Made by a program: the position numbers and the translations under genes. A DNA stretch of 64,000 nucleotides from Varroa destructor (taxonomy: Eukaryota; Arthropoda; Arachnida; Mesostigmata; Varroidae): NCBI RefSeq assembly GCF_002443255.2, contig NW_019211458.1:24932757-24996756 (forward strand), read 5' to 3'. Numbering within the stretch: position 1 is the stretch's first letter; each line of letters starts with the position of its first letter. The notes below the pieces were generated by a model that saw only the letters and a program-made list of their open reading frames with translations, did no database searches and was not told where the DNA came from. Of the stretch, positions 48,291 through 59,400 are shown piece by piece.

Positions 48291-49531
48291 ACGCGTGAAA
48301 GGTTAACGCGAAGCGTAACAAACGGCACACATAGAAGTTCATAGCCTAATTAATGCCAACCTTAAATATTACACTGCGACCTGCGGAGGAAATAAGTCGC
48401 TAAGGAAATTGCTAAATATACTGAAATCATGTAAAACTACGCTTCTATCACTGAAATCATCACAGCGTACCACAATAACAATAGCGACAATAACTACTCT
48501 ATTAATTATGTATTTCAGATATCGATTGTCCATTTCTTGTGGCACTCATACGTGCAGTAGATAATCTAATTTAGAGATTTTTTGGCCCCACAAGAAGCAA
48601 TTTTAATATAGTTTATACCGAACAGTTTATACTGCAGTAACAGTTTTTGGTAATATATTCCGCTGCCTTTACGCGAACTCTAAGTATATCATACCAAGTA
48701 TTTTAGACCTTATTAGTAATACGGCCCAATTTTACTACAATGAGCTTTTTGCGTGAGCACAGAGTCATATTGGTCCAGCTTTAGGTAACTTCTTCAATTC
48801 AATCTCACATCTCCGTTCAAGTCTCCACTCCAATTCAATGTAAAAAAAACAAGTATATATTTCGCTGATATTATACATAATTCAGCTTTTTTACTAATGT
48901 CCACGCTCATTTTCTGCAAGAAATCTCAATGATGTGAATAACTGCCGTTATGTGCTGCGAAATCTTTTTACTCTTACTTGGCTAATTCTTCAGTTGAACT
49001 GCTTCTGACTGGGACTCGGTTTGTTGATATATCAACCGTTTGATCAGGACTCAAGAATATATAACGGAGCATTTTTTCTGTTTCGCCAGAATCTATTTCC
49101 ACATTTTATCGCCAGTACCTATTTGATTAAAAACTAGCCCCCTGTTGCTATACTAATTCAATGGAGCTGTATTTTTCCGGCGGTTCGAAATGACCAATTG
49201 AGCGAGCCACTTCCAACTGAAAAACAGGTTCCTATCGAGTTTTCTACGGCCATCGTAATTGGGCTTGACTGTCGTAATTCCTTCCTTCTAAAACATTTGA
49301 GAACTTTCGATCAGTAGAGCATCATTCAAGTGAAGATCCCTTTCCACAAGCTAGCAAAGCATCTTCAATAGATATAACAAACGATTGTTTAATTAGTGCA
49401 GTCATAAATTTCACTAATTAATAGGAATTTAAGACAGTGTTCTTGTCTAAGGATTTTACTTAAATGTCTTCTTTATTGCCACTAGACGTCAAGAGGAAAT
49501 CTTGTTCAAACTACGTAGAGAAATACGCATC

Positions 49532-49535
<4 letters not shown>

Positions 49536-49570
<35 letters not shown>

Positions 49571-49585
49571 ACATATATATACACA
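49536..49585. repeat. (TA)n microsatellite
   Basis: About 50 bases of TA with a few CA/GT interruptions at the 3' end. Confidence 0.95.
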
Positions 49586-50004
49586 TGTTACCTTGTACTC
49601 AAAAGCGAATGTCCTCTTCCCGAGACATGTTATAGTTGCAAATTAAGATGATTCGTATATTTCGAGAATTTCTCAGTACATTTAGGCAAGCCACACCTGT
49701 TGGTAAGGCTCCTTTACGTAGCACCTGGTTGGCCTCTTTAATCTTGTGAACATCGCTGCATACGATTTTTTTTTGTTTTGCCTATTATACTGGCAGAATA
49801 CGCGAAATCTGAAAACAATGCCCGTCTCGTAGAGAAAAGTTTAATGCCAGGTAAAAGAATCGTGGATGTAGGCTAACTTTAGACCGCTAAAATAGATAAG
49901 CTATAATCTAATCTATTGCTCTACACAAAGCATGCTAAGTTTATCATAGATGCCTTTTAATTTTGCGATTTCAACGTAAAAATTTTTAAAATAAATGATT
50001 ATTT

Positions 50005-50026
50005 GGAGGGGAGGGGGGGGAGGGGT
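50005..50026 (+). repeat. G-rich tract with G-quadruplex potential
   Basis: Runs of four, eight and four G separated by single A, preceded by GG, on the plus strand. Such a tract can fold into an intrastrand G-quadruplex. It is isolated in AT-rich DNA. Confidence 0.7.
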
Positions 50027-51124
50027 ACAAATGACTAAAAGCCGTATAAAAGCTGCATACTTAGTCGACCGCGTCTGTGGTCACCATAGACCAAATAAAC
50101 CCATATTAACAAGCAGGTAAAGCTAAAGATGATTTTGCTTTTTGCGTGTCCTCGGTAAGCCCTGCTCTTTGTAAGAGTATATAAACCTGTTAAATCGTAG
50201 TATATTCGGATTTATTATTTCTGTTCCATTGGGTAAATAATGAAGTGGTAGCTTGCTCGTATACAGCTAGAGAGTCTGTCGCCGTCGTGCGATATAGCAT
50301 TTTCCAGCTGCAGAAACAGTGAATACTCATTTGGATCGTTTCGGCGCCTTGGCTTAATCCACATAGTTGCCTCCCTATGCACAGGTGCTTTTCGCATTGT
50401 ATCTAGCCATATCAAAGATCCGCAATATTTTCATGGCTACGCGCTAGGATATCTGTAGGCTAGACGGTCTAGCCAGCTGTTGTAACTCCGATTCCTGCGG
50501 CCGAACCTCATATTGACTACGTTCTAGCAGGTAGGCACCATACAGATACTGTACGTACACTAATACGTCATGCCGATACTGAAGAACTGCTACAGTGCAA
50601 CCGTGTCCAACAAAAATAACATTATTCGAACGGATTGTCGCCATTTTAGACTTGGGAGAGACAGCTGATCTAAGCACTAATTCGCTACTAAACACGAGGT
50701 CGAACCCATTGCATAGCCTAATAAATATCGAACAATATCAAATATTCGGGTATATATTTCAAATAATATCGATTGGAAAAGATATGGCGTGAGTTCAAAT
50801 TTGAGTACTAAGAAGAAAAAGCAAAGGTATAGAATAGTGCTTGAATAGCTACTTAAAATTTACTCCGTTGTGCAAAATCGGCTCTGTCAAAAATTGGTTA
50901 TTGCCAACGGGAAATTTATACCGGAAATGATGTATCGAAATCGTAGGATTTTTGATTTCGATTAGAAGCTTGCTGATTTTCTGTTTGCCTCCAGGCTAAC
51001 ATGGCGATGCTGAAGCGTCCTAAACGCTTACGTTTAATACGTATAAAGATAACGCCATTATTTACTTCGTGGAGACATACAAATCATGCACGTTAGGTAC
51101 CGAGAGCCGCGTGAATGTCGTTTT

Positions 51125-51160
51125 GAAAACCGACGTTTGGTTGAAAACCGGCGTTTGGTT
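51125..51160 (+). repeat. 18-base tandem duplication
   Basis: GAAAACCGACGTTTGGTT is followed immediately by the same 18 bases with one A-to-G change. It lies just before the mariner remnant. Confidence 0.9.
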
Positions 51161-51230
51161 GAAGAGTAGTAAATATGTTACCATTGTTGAATTGCCTTTG
51201 TTCAGCCTGAGACAGAGCGCTTTGGAAATG

Positions 51231-51765
51231 GCTGATATGTTTGTAAAAGTTCACTATGCTTTACGATTTTATTACGATAGAGGCACGTCAGTAGCTACGA
51301 TATCGCCAAGAAACTATCCATTCACTGTCAAACCGTTTTAAACGATCTGAAGAAAGTGGGCTAGAAAACAAGTTTGGGGCCAGGGTGCTACATGAACGGA
51401 CGCAAGATCCACTCGATTGTATTCCCATCCGCGAAACTCTGCAGAAAACTATTGATTTTCAATGATGAAAAGTAGATGACGTATGATAGTAAACTGATTC
51501 AGCGATCTGTGATAAAGCTCAGACTGACTGATGACGCTGTGTCTGGTGGGTTTCGTACATTGTGGGTCGCTACTGCCTGGCAAAGTCGCCGGTTTGGACA
51601 GCAAGCCATTAAAAAAATCGACCAGAATTAGTGAACGGAAGGGCGTTGCCCCTTAGTGTAATAGTGTCAGACGACATTGTTTTCAATGGTAAATTTTACT
51701 AAATTCGCCCTATAGCTTCGATCTTGTGCCATCACTGTCATCTGTTGCGGGCTCTTCAGTAATAC
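51231..51765 (+). mobile_element. Decayed mariner-family transposase
   Basis: Fragments appear in order but in shifting frames with stops. An N-terminal piece at about 51234-51300 (VHYALRFYYDRG) recalls the mariner start. At about 51371-51450 FGARVLHERTQDPLD resembles the WVPHELT region. At 51464-51490 DEK, a stop where Trp is expected, then MTYDS matches DEKWxxYDN. CVWW is at 51538-51549, RPELVN at about 51619-51636, and at 51705-51734 SPYSFDLVPS matches PPYSPDLAPS, which holds the last catalytic Asp. The DNA-binding region is largely deleted. It is an old, inactive copy; terminal repeats were not found. A 36-base tandem repeat lies just upstream (51125-51160). Confidence 0.8.
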
Positions 51766-53766
51766 TTTCTATAGAGAAACTAATTTATTTCAATGTAAAA
51801 ATTACTGTGAAAATTGTTCGCCCCAAAAGCTACAGAGATTCAACTGTACAACTACAGAGATTATGGTGGTACTAGAAATGGCTCATTGATCGAAGCGGCA
51901 TAGCATTCATTTAATAGTATTGCCTTGAAATGAAATCGCCAATACTTTGCCTCAGCAGAATACCTATTTTCGTCAACAAAACTGGTTCAGCGAGGCAAAC
52001 GTAGGTATCCCATATAGCAGATTTTTTGAAAAAGCCAAGCTGACATTCGTGAAGAATGATTACGGCTAGAATGACGCTAGCATATACAATCTAGTAGTTT
52101 TTTTTCACAATTAACAAGTTAACTAACGGCTTGCTCCACAAGATTCGTAGCCGTACGAATTTTGCTAATATGTCGTTTGAAAGATCGATTTAATCCTCTA
52201 AACAAAGATATTTTTCATTTGCTATGCCAATTTTTGTGGGTTTTCTTAAGGTTTTCTTTCAAATTGTTTTTGTTCGCAAAGGCTAGAAGGAGACACATGA
52301 CGTTTATACATGAACATGTTCTTACTAAGGCTATGATCAGTCATAATCAATCATATGATCAGGTGACCAACGTCGCCATTACTTCTAATACTACCGCATG
52401 CACACGTGTGAGGCGACAGTAACTTCATCCACATTCAAGGGCGTTTAAACGTATAGCGTATGAACGGCGTTTGTAGAAACTAGTTTCAAGCATTTTAAGA
52501 ATTTTACAGATTTAGCCAAATTTAAATGAAACGCTGCTGTTCGGGCCGCCGGCGTAAGGCGGACAACAATAGCTCGTCTGTTGTCTCTACCGTCCCACGA
52601 GATCTGTACCGTTGAGAGTTAACGTTCACTAGGGTAGATATCAAATGCAAGAAAGTACCATTGCCGATCGTCCGACGATAGGCACGTTACTACTCGCACG
52701 GCAAAAAGTAGTTATAGACGGGTGTCGAGAGTGAAATAGTAATGTTTTATAGTAATTTTCTACGTCAGAAAGGGCGATTATGCCCTATTATTATTATTAA
52801 TCTCCTTTTGTTGGATTACCAGTTTTTAGCTCCATGCAGCGTAACGTGCAGGATTAGCTATTTAAAACAAAGAATGAAAGCACGAAAATGCGTTTATGAA
52901 TGAATCGCCTCCATGCGCCACTCGTTTGCCTAGGAGTCTTTCTGTTGTCCAGACAACGGTGTAAGGCCATGGAAAGCTAATGATCATTTTTGTAGGGAAA
53001 ATCAATTTTTTTCATCATTTCAAGTGAGCTTCAGAAATGAAACTGCTTTTCTGACAGAATAAATACAAAACACGCCTCTGCTCAGCGTATACTTAATCGC
53101 AAAAGATACACATACACGGGAAGTTTTCTGACCACAAGTTCTGACACATCATCAAAAACATTCCGTGTGACTAATACAAAATACCATATACAAATTCTCG
53201 GTTCTCTAGCCAGCCGATTCAATGCAAATATACTCTGAATTCTATTACTTGTAGAATTATAGATTATGCAGTTATTCAATTTATCCGTCTGTCTCGAGTT
53301 GAACAACTGGTCAGTCCGGTGTACTTTCTTTTGCACTATGTATTACAATGTCAGCCTGTTCGTGCATCTCAAAGACGGCGTAATAATTGGGCTCTGTGTG
53401 AACAAATGGCCCACCTTTTTAGTTTCGTTTCAGGTTTGCAGCCGATTATTAACAAGTATTCTTTATTTGGGCGTGATTTAAACAATCACATATCTATGGC
53501 ATTCGGATATTGATTAAAGCACAATTTACGGTAGCCTTAGATACTATAAGTATCCTATATGCACCTGTCTTAACGTCGTCGCATTTTTGTATCAATATCG
53601 GTCTCGTATTTTTTCCTCGGCTATTCTTTCCGTAAACAAAAAGAATCTTCGAAATCATCTACTCAGCATTGCATCAATGATTTGTCCCACAAGGGTTGAA
53701 GTGCGTCTTGGGCGATTTACCCAAAAATTTCTCCAGCGCACCTATAACAGTGGGTGGTAACAGTGG
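51766..53766. other. Interval without supported genes
   Basis: It contains a 112-codon stop-free plus frame (about 53178-53513, no ATG; ends NKYSLFGRDLNNHISMAFGY) that overlaps an 84-codon open frame on the other strand. Neither is flanked by convincing splice sites. Nothing else stands out. Confidence 0.4.
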
Positions 53767-54042
53767 ATGTGTTTCCTACCCATTGTTGCTGGGGTAGCCA
53801 ATTCGAAAGTCATTCACACGACGCCGCACCCATCTCATGACCGATCAAGGCGTCAAATGGCCTGGATGAGTAGTTCACAACATAAATTGGCCACAGCCCG
53901 GCAGCAATTGGCATCGCATCAGCAATATTCAACAGAAATCAATCATTGGCGGACTGGGCATAATGGTTTCGTCCTCTGTACCACAGTGGTACGTGCATCA
54001 TTTGACAATGCTGCCCCACTGTATTGTATCTCTTTGAGCTGA
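53767..54042 (+). other. Unassigned exon or small gene, Gln/Ser-rich
   Basis: The 91-codon frame from ATG 53767 has GC well above background. A pyrimidine-rich acceptor (CCTACCCATTGTTGCTGGGGTAG) before 53798 and a consensus donor GTACGT after 53988 make an exon of 53798-53988 likely. It reads THPHPSHD-like residues (TTPHPSHDRSRRQMAWMSSS), then a coiled-coil-like QHKLATARQQLASHQQYS and NHWRTGHNG. The gene is not recognised. Confidence 0.4.
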
Positions 54043-54974
54043 TACGTAAAGTGGCCTAAGCAAGCCTAGAAAGTTGAGATAGTCCAGTGGAATTTGTCAC
54101 AGAAAAATAATCACCAGATCAAACATATAGTTTGAGCATAAATCTGTGACAGATTTGATCAATATGCTTGGTTCTGTAGGATTAACGTATATCTTTTCAG
54201 CGAAATTCAATATTGGGTAAATTCGAACTATGAAAGATTCATCCGAACTATTCATGGATATTTTTCTGGCCCATTCGCTATGTACAGCGCTCTTTTAAAT
54301 TGCATTGCGTTGCTATTTTTAAAGTAAGTGTTTCTATAATTTATGTAAGTGATTTCCGAATACGAAGGAAGTGTCTAGAGCTATTAGAATCTAACGCAAC
54401 GAGTACATGGTTGCATTTTACCTGCTAATAGTGTCTTTATAACAATATATAATCCGCTCATCAAGCTAGCTTGGCAAACGTGTTAACAAAGACATGACTT
54501 AGCTAATTTTCTGTTTGCGTGACAATCCCTGCAGACAGAAAAATTTAATGAGAAATTTAGCGTTTATTGATCAAAGATCAAAGCCTAAAGCCGAAATCCA
54601 CCGCCACTTATTACATTGTAATGTTATTTACTTCGCGTGAACATATACGTCAAATGAATTACGTCTTATATAATCGACAATTACAAAATCTAAATCCAGG
54701 TAGGAATATATACATGTAGAGATGCGATTATTACCATTACTACAACTACGGACACCTTTGTACATCGACGGAAGTGTCCTATCACCGAACATGTCAAAGT
54801 CTATATAGCTTCATATATGACAACCTCCCAATATCTGTTACTGCTAAAGGATATTCACTGAATAGCTTGTAGCTGAAATAACAGGAATACTAAATGATTG
54901 TTTCCCTTCTGGACGTTTGCATTCGAACTGCTAAAGCTCAGCACTGAGTAATGAAATATAGTGCTTTTTTTCAG

Positions 54975-55148
54975 CACTCATTCGTGGTCTCGTCATGCGG
55001 TGGGTAATAATGACGCTAGTCGATATAGCGATGATGATGCTCGAAATACTGGAACTATTCTGGGGAAAACAAGAGGCTTTCCGTATCCTAATGTTCTGCA
55101 GTCCCCTGCGCCGCGATCCGTTGAATGCTGCGACGAAGGCGGCGCTAT
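54975..55148 (+). other. Unassigned exon candidate after a strong acceptor
   Basis: GTGCTTTTTTTCAG directly precedes it and GTAAAG follows 55148 (or TAA at 55150-55152 ends it). The favoured frame reads HSWSRHAVGNNDASRYSDDD, ARNTGTILGKTRGFPYP and PRSVECCDEGGAM. A second frame (LIRGLVMRWVIMTLVDIAMM) is also open to TGA 55168. It lies 1 kb after the 53.8-kb candidate on the same strand, but their phases do not join directly. Confidence 0.35.
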
Positions 55149-55781
55149 GTAAAGTCTGCGTGTGAGATTTTCTGCCGCATATACGCGGATACACGATAGT
55201 TTCACGAGTAAATAAGGAAAAATTTTGTGTACCGGGAGACGCACAAAATGGACTGACTTGAAGTTTCGAGAAAAATATCGACTTGACCCATTTTTTACGC
55301 TGGTTCTATCGTGACCGAACTAAAATTCAAATGGCATCATCGTCGATGAACTGCAGTACTCACGAGGCAAGAACTTTGAAAATTAACGATTGAATCCTTC
55401 GTGACGTTGACCTAATGACGCTTCTGCTTAAGACCATGCGCTTAGTGGCTTCAAGATCGAACTCATATAGAGAAGCGACCTAAATGATGGCCAATATCGG
55501 GCCATGATAAACAAACGCATGTTCCGTAATTTTTAAATACATACTATATCAGCTTAGTACCATTCTGATAAGGATGAATATCAACTATAAAAACCGTTAT
55601 GGAAATTAGGGAAACTGTAGAAACCGTTAGCGAAAATTCATCGTTGGAAATGTATGTGAAGTCCCTGTTGTGCGAAAATAGTAGATCGATATGAGTCGGG
55701 TCAAGTTCATACTGTATAGTAGCTATAACTTACTTAACACCTATCAGATTCACCGTCAAGGTGGCTTTAGGACTGCACAGA

Positions 55782-55802
55782 GTCGTCGTCGTCGTCGTCG
55801 TC
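55782..55802. repeat. (GTC)7 trinucleotide repeat
   Basis: Seven perfect GTC units. In the small frame starting at ATG 55691 they give a run of six Arg. Confidence 0.95.
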
Positions 55803-56438
55803 TAGGGCACGATGAACTGGTACCTCAGCGAAATGTGTGGGCCTGAAATATTAACTATTGGGTCGTGTAAAGATCATTGAGTTTACTAAACACTTGTCGT
55901 GTCTAGAAGAGAAGTTAGGAACTGGGATTTAAAAGGAAACACCGGAACTTATTACTACCATAGTGTATTGACTACAATACGCCGACATGTTTATTATGTC
56001 TCACGAGAATAAAGTAGGCCAGTAAACAAAGTACGCAGTGAAAGGAGTGCGATTGACGAATATTTTCACCTAATTTATATATAGTACATAACGAGATCAA
56101 TTTTTAATCCCATGCTTAGAGGCATCGGTCGGAGATCAACAGAAACAGGCAATAAGCGAAAATTACATTAGCGGAATGATGCGCAAGGCCTATAGTCCTT
56201 AACGTCGTAACGAAAAAGCTGCGAGAATTATTTGCACTGCGTAATTTGGTAACATGAAATAAGCATTCCCTAATCACATTGATTAAGGAAAATGTACCCG
56301 TATTAAATCAGCTTCTTCAATTCGATTCTTAGAGATGGGTTTACCACAAAATCCATGACGGTACACAAATGTCCCAACCGGGCGTTATATTTAGACTGAC
56401 AATTTGGCAATTTGTCATTAGGCAGTGTTTAAGAAACG

Positions 56439-56448
56439 ATATATATAC

Positions 56449-56483
<35 letters not shown>

Positions 56484-56492
56484 AAGAGAAAG
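56439..56492. repeat. Compound (TA)n(GA)n microsatellite
   Basis: A TA tract passes directly into a GA tract with AAAGAG units at the end. Confidence 0.95.
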
Positions 56493-59400
56493 TTGCGCTA
56501 GTTGCCTACCGAGTGTCTATCATCGCAGTCTTTGGATTTGCATTCTAGTGAGAATCTTCAACAGTAATGTTCTTTATAATAGGTCACTATTAATAGTACG
56601 CCTGGCTCCGCATGTTCTATATTAAAAATGTATATTTACTTTTCTAAGGGACTTGTTTTTAATTCTATAATATATTCTATAATATGCCGCCATCTCAAGC
56701 AAACACGCCGTGTGCTTGTGTTGTATCTATTATTACTAGATTGTTCTGTTATCGAATTTTACCGCATTCATCAATGCTGAGATTCGTTTTTATGTCTTGT
56801 CAAATAAACCGTGACATATTTAGAGTCGTGACCTCCTTAGACATTTCCTGGCTTAGAAATGGATTGGTTTAAGAAAGCCACACATGATAACTGTGTAAAG
56901 TTAAAAAAAACTTGGCGTCAAGTTTTCAGATCTAAACGTTGGCCTACCGGCCAAATAAAAGGAGGTAAACCCTTACGTATTACATGACAGTTGCTGTTTC
57001 TATGGAGCAAGGTGAAGCCATATAGAATGGAAGCATTGATTAAGAATTTTAACACTATTAAATTAAACATACCCACGGCATAGAAATGTAGTGCAATTCT
57101 TATTACTGATTTTCTTTTTGATGAAATTTCGAAAAAAAAACAGGAAGATATTGGGCCGAATTTTTTCACATTTCATGGATACCACGGATAAACTAGAAGC
57201 AGATTAAATCTTATAAACGTTCCTGCATTAAGTTATGATATCACATGATCATCCGAGGGCGGATATGTAAGCGGGGGCGAAATGAGGCTGTATCGTTCAC
57301 AGATGTTAATTTTATAGATCACTGAAAGCACTTGTGGCCTCGGAGTACAACTCATACACATTACGTATATGTGCATATATGTTAAGTAAAAAAATGTAAA
57401 AATTTACTATATGGTATGTCATTGTTGTTAACAACTTGTACATTTATTGGCATAACTCATTCTATGGACCAACCACTATTATCAATATATGCTCGACATT
57501 GCGAATAATCGTGACCATAGATCACGGTTAGCCATTGTTAATTATTTACTATAAGCACAATAGTTATACAAGTTCCACTGGAACTTAGTCAGCTTTGGAG
57601 AACATTGTAATTTCACAACCCGTAGATGTGCCTGTGCGTGTGCCCGTACCTGAAACCGGCTCAACACTGCGCAGCAGAATTCAATGAGGACCCAAGGTAG
57701 ACGAGTGATAATCTTCGATCTGCCTAACATAGCAGTAAATTAGAGCCATTATCGTTCCCACCTTGACGAGAAAAACATTCTCCTCTAAACTTCATGCAAT
57801 GACTAGCTTTGTTGTGCGCAATAATTAGTGATCTATATAGCCTCGCGTTGAACTAATATAAGCCCATTTTTAGGGCTATAATAGTAAATTGATGTACGCT
57901 ACAACACAGCATTTTGGGTAGATTTTTTTGAGAAGTATTCCCGCCATTTTTCAGACTAAATACAGGTATCAGCAGTTTGCTTAAGCTGTAATTCAAGCAA
58001 CATGAGAATTTGAATTTCGGAAACACACTTCAAGATCCCCACTAAATGTGACGGTGCCTCGTCTGGAAAATCTACTTTATTTAGATATAAAGCGCAGCAC
58101 GCTGCACGTAATTTCAGACTATAACGATATTGATAAAGATGGGCCCCAGATTTCGTTACTTGACATTAAATACACTGCCAAGTTTGTTGTCGTGTCAACA
58201 GGGCCATTTGAATAGCGGGCTGAGCAGGTTAAACATTTCCCAATTCTATAACCTGGCATAGTGTAGTACCGAATTATTTTCCTAGAACTTCCTGCTATTT
58301 CAATATAGAGAACTTTTTCAATTGGGGTGTTCCTGCCAAGGCGCAGTGGTTGGTATCCACTGAAGTTTGTACGGATTTTTTACGAATACGGTGTAATAGG
58401 AGCGGGTCCTGTTTCAGGTAAACGACGTATCATTGTTCAGTGTTGTAGGTATAAAATATAATTTCATTTACTTAAAAATTAGTAACACTGCTCGCAGCGT
58501 AATCTTAAGCAATGCAATATCACAAGTATATATCAATTATACACACATAGTGCAAAACAATATAACTATTCCAACTAGCTAACCAAATATAATACTAATC
58601 TATACTTGAAAAATCTCTGATCTTGTTGATAATCCTCTTCATAACCTAGCTTATCATTAATTTCCAATCTTCATTAGCGTATCTGAATACAAGATGATTA
58701 TATCACCGGAATGTCAATAATTGATTAGATAAATTATTATAAAGGCAGTTGCGTTTTTACTTTACCACGACATTATATATGTATTAACTAACAACATATC
58801 TATAACCTTTACACATCTTTAGTAGAAAAGGTCAACTCTGTACGCTTTCGGCGTAACTGGGTAATAAATTATTAAGAGTTCCTTACGATGACCCCATCCG
58901 TACCCATCTGATCCGATAGTCAGCTGGCACCCAACATTGCTTTTTGTAGGTATCTCAGTATGAACCCATGTGACAGAAGTATCTGTGTTTATTTATAGCT
59001 CCAAAGCAAGCTAAAATTAGCCACTTTGTCGCTATAGAGCGCGAAACATTGATAACTACTGCATGCGTCAGATGTTCTTCTCAGAATGACCCATCTTTGA
59101 TTCAGATCATCCACTCTTCCGCATCGCGACCGTAAACGTTTGGTATGTAGCTGTTTTATATTGGAAAGTGCCCCCGAATACCAATACTGCAATTATAGGT
59201 CCTTAATAAGGACGGTGCTTGTTTTCCCGCGTTATGTATTTCATGATTTGAAAACATCCGATTTTTATAATGATTGCCAAAATAATGCATTATGCGCAGC
59301 AATATACATCATTGTGGGAGCTGTTTACTATTGAGAATATCAACTAAGTTTCTATGTGAGAGAAACGATAAACTGAGGTTTTACCCATGGCTATTTAGTA

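Larger units (their letters stand above)
48291..51230. other. Interval between gene B and the mariner remnant
   Basis: No gene is certain. It holds a long (TA)n run (49536-49585), a G-rich tract (50005-50026), and two adjacent minus-strand open frames with raised GC: 50644-50444 (MATIRSNNVIFVGHGCTVAV start, true ATG in good context) and 50415-50215. These two may be pieces of a decayed element or gene. Confidence 0.45.

Noticed and set aside
53082..53513. Long open frames on both strands at the same place
   Set aside because: Both lack ATG starts and good splice sites; overlapping open frames of this length occur by chance when stop codons are locally rare.
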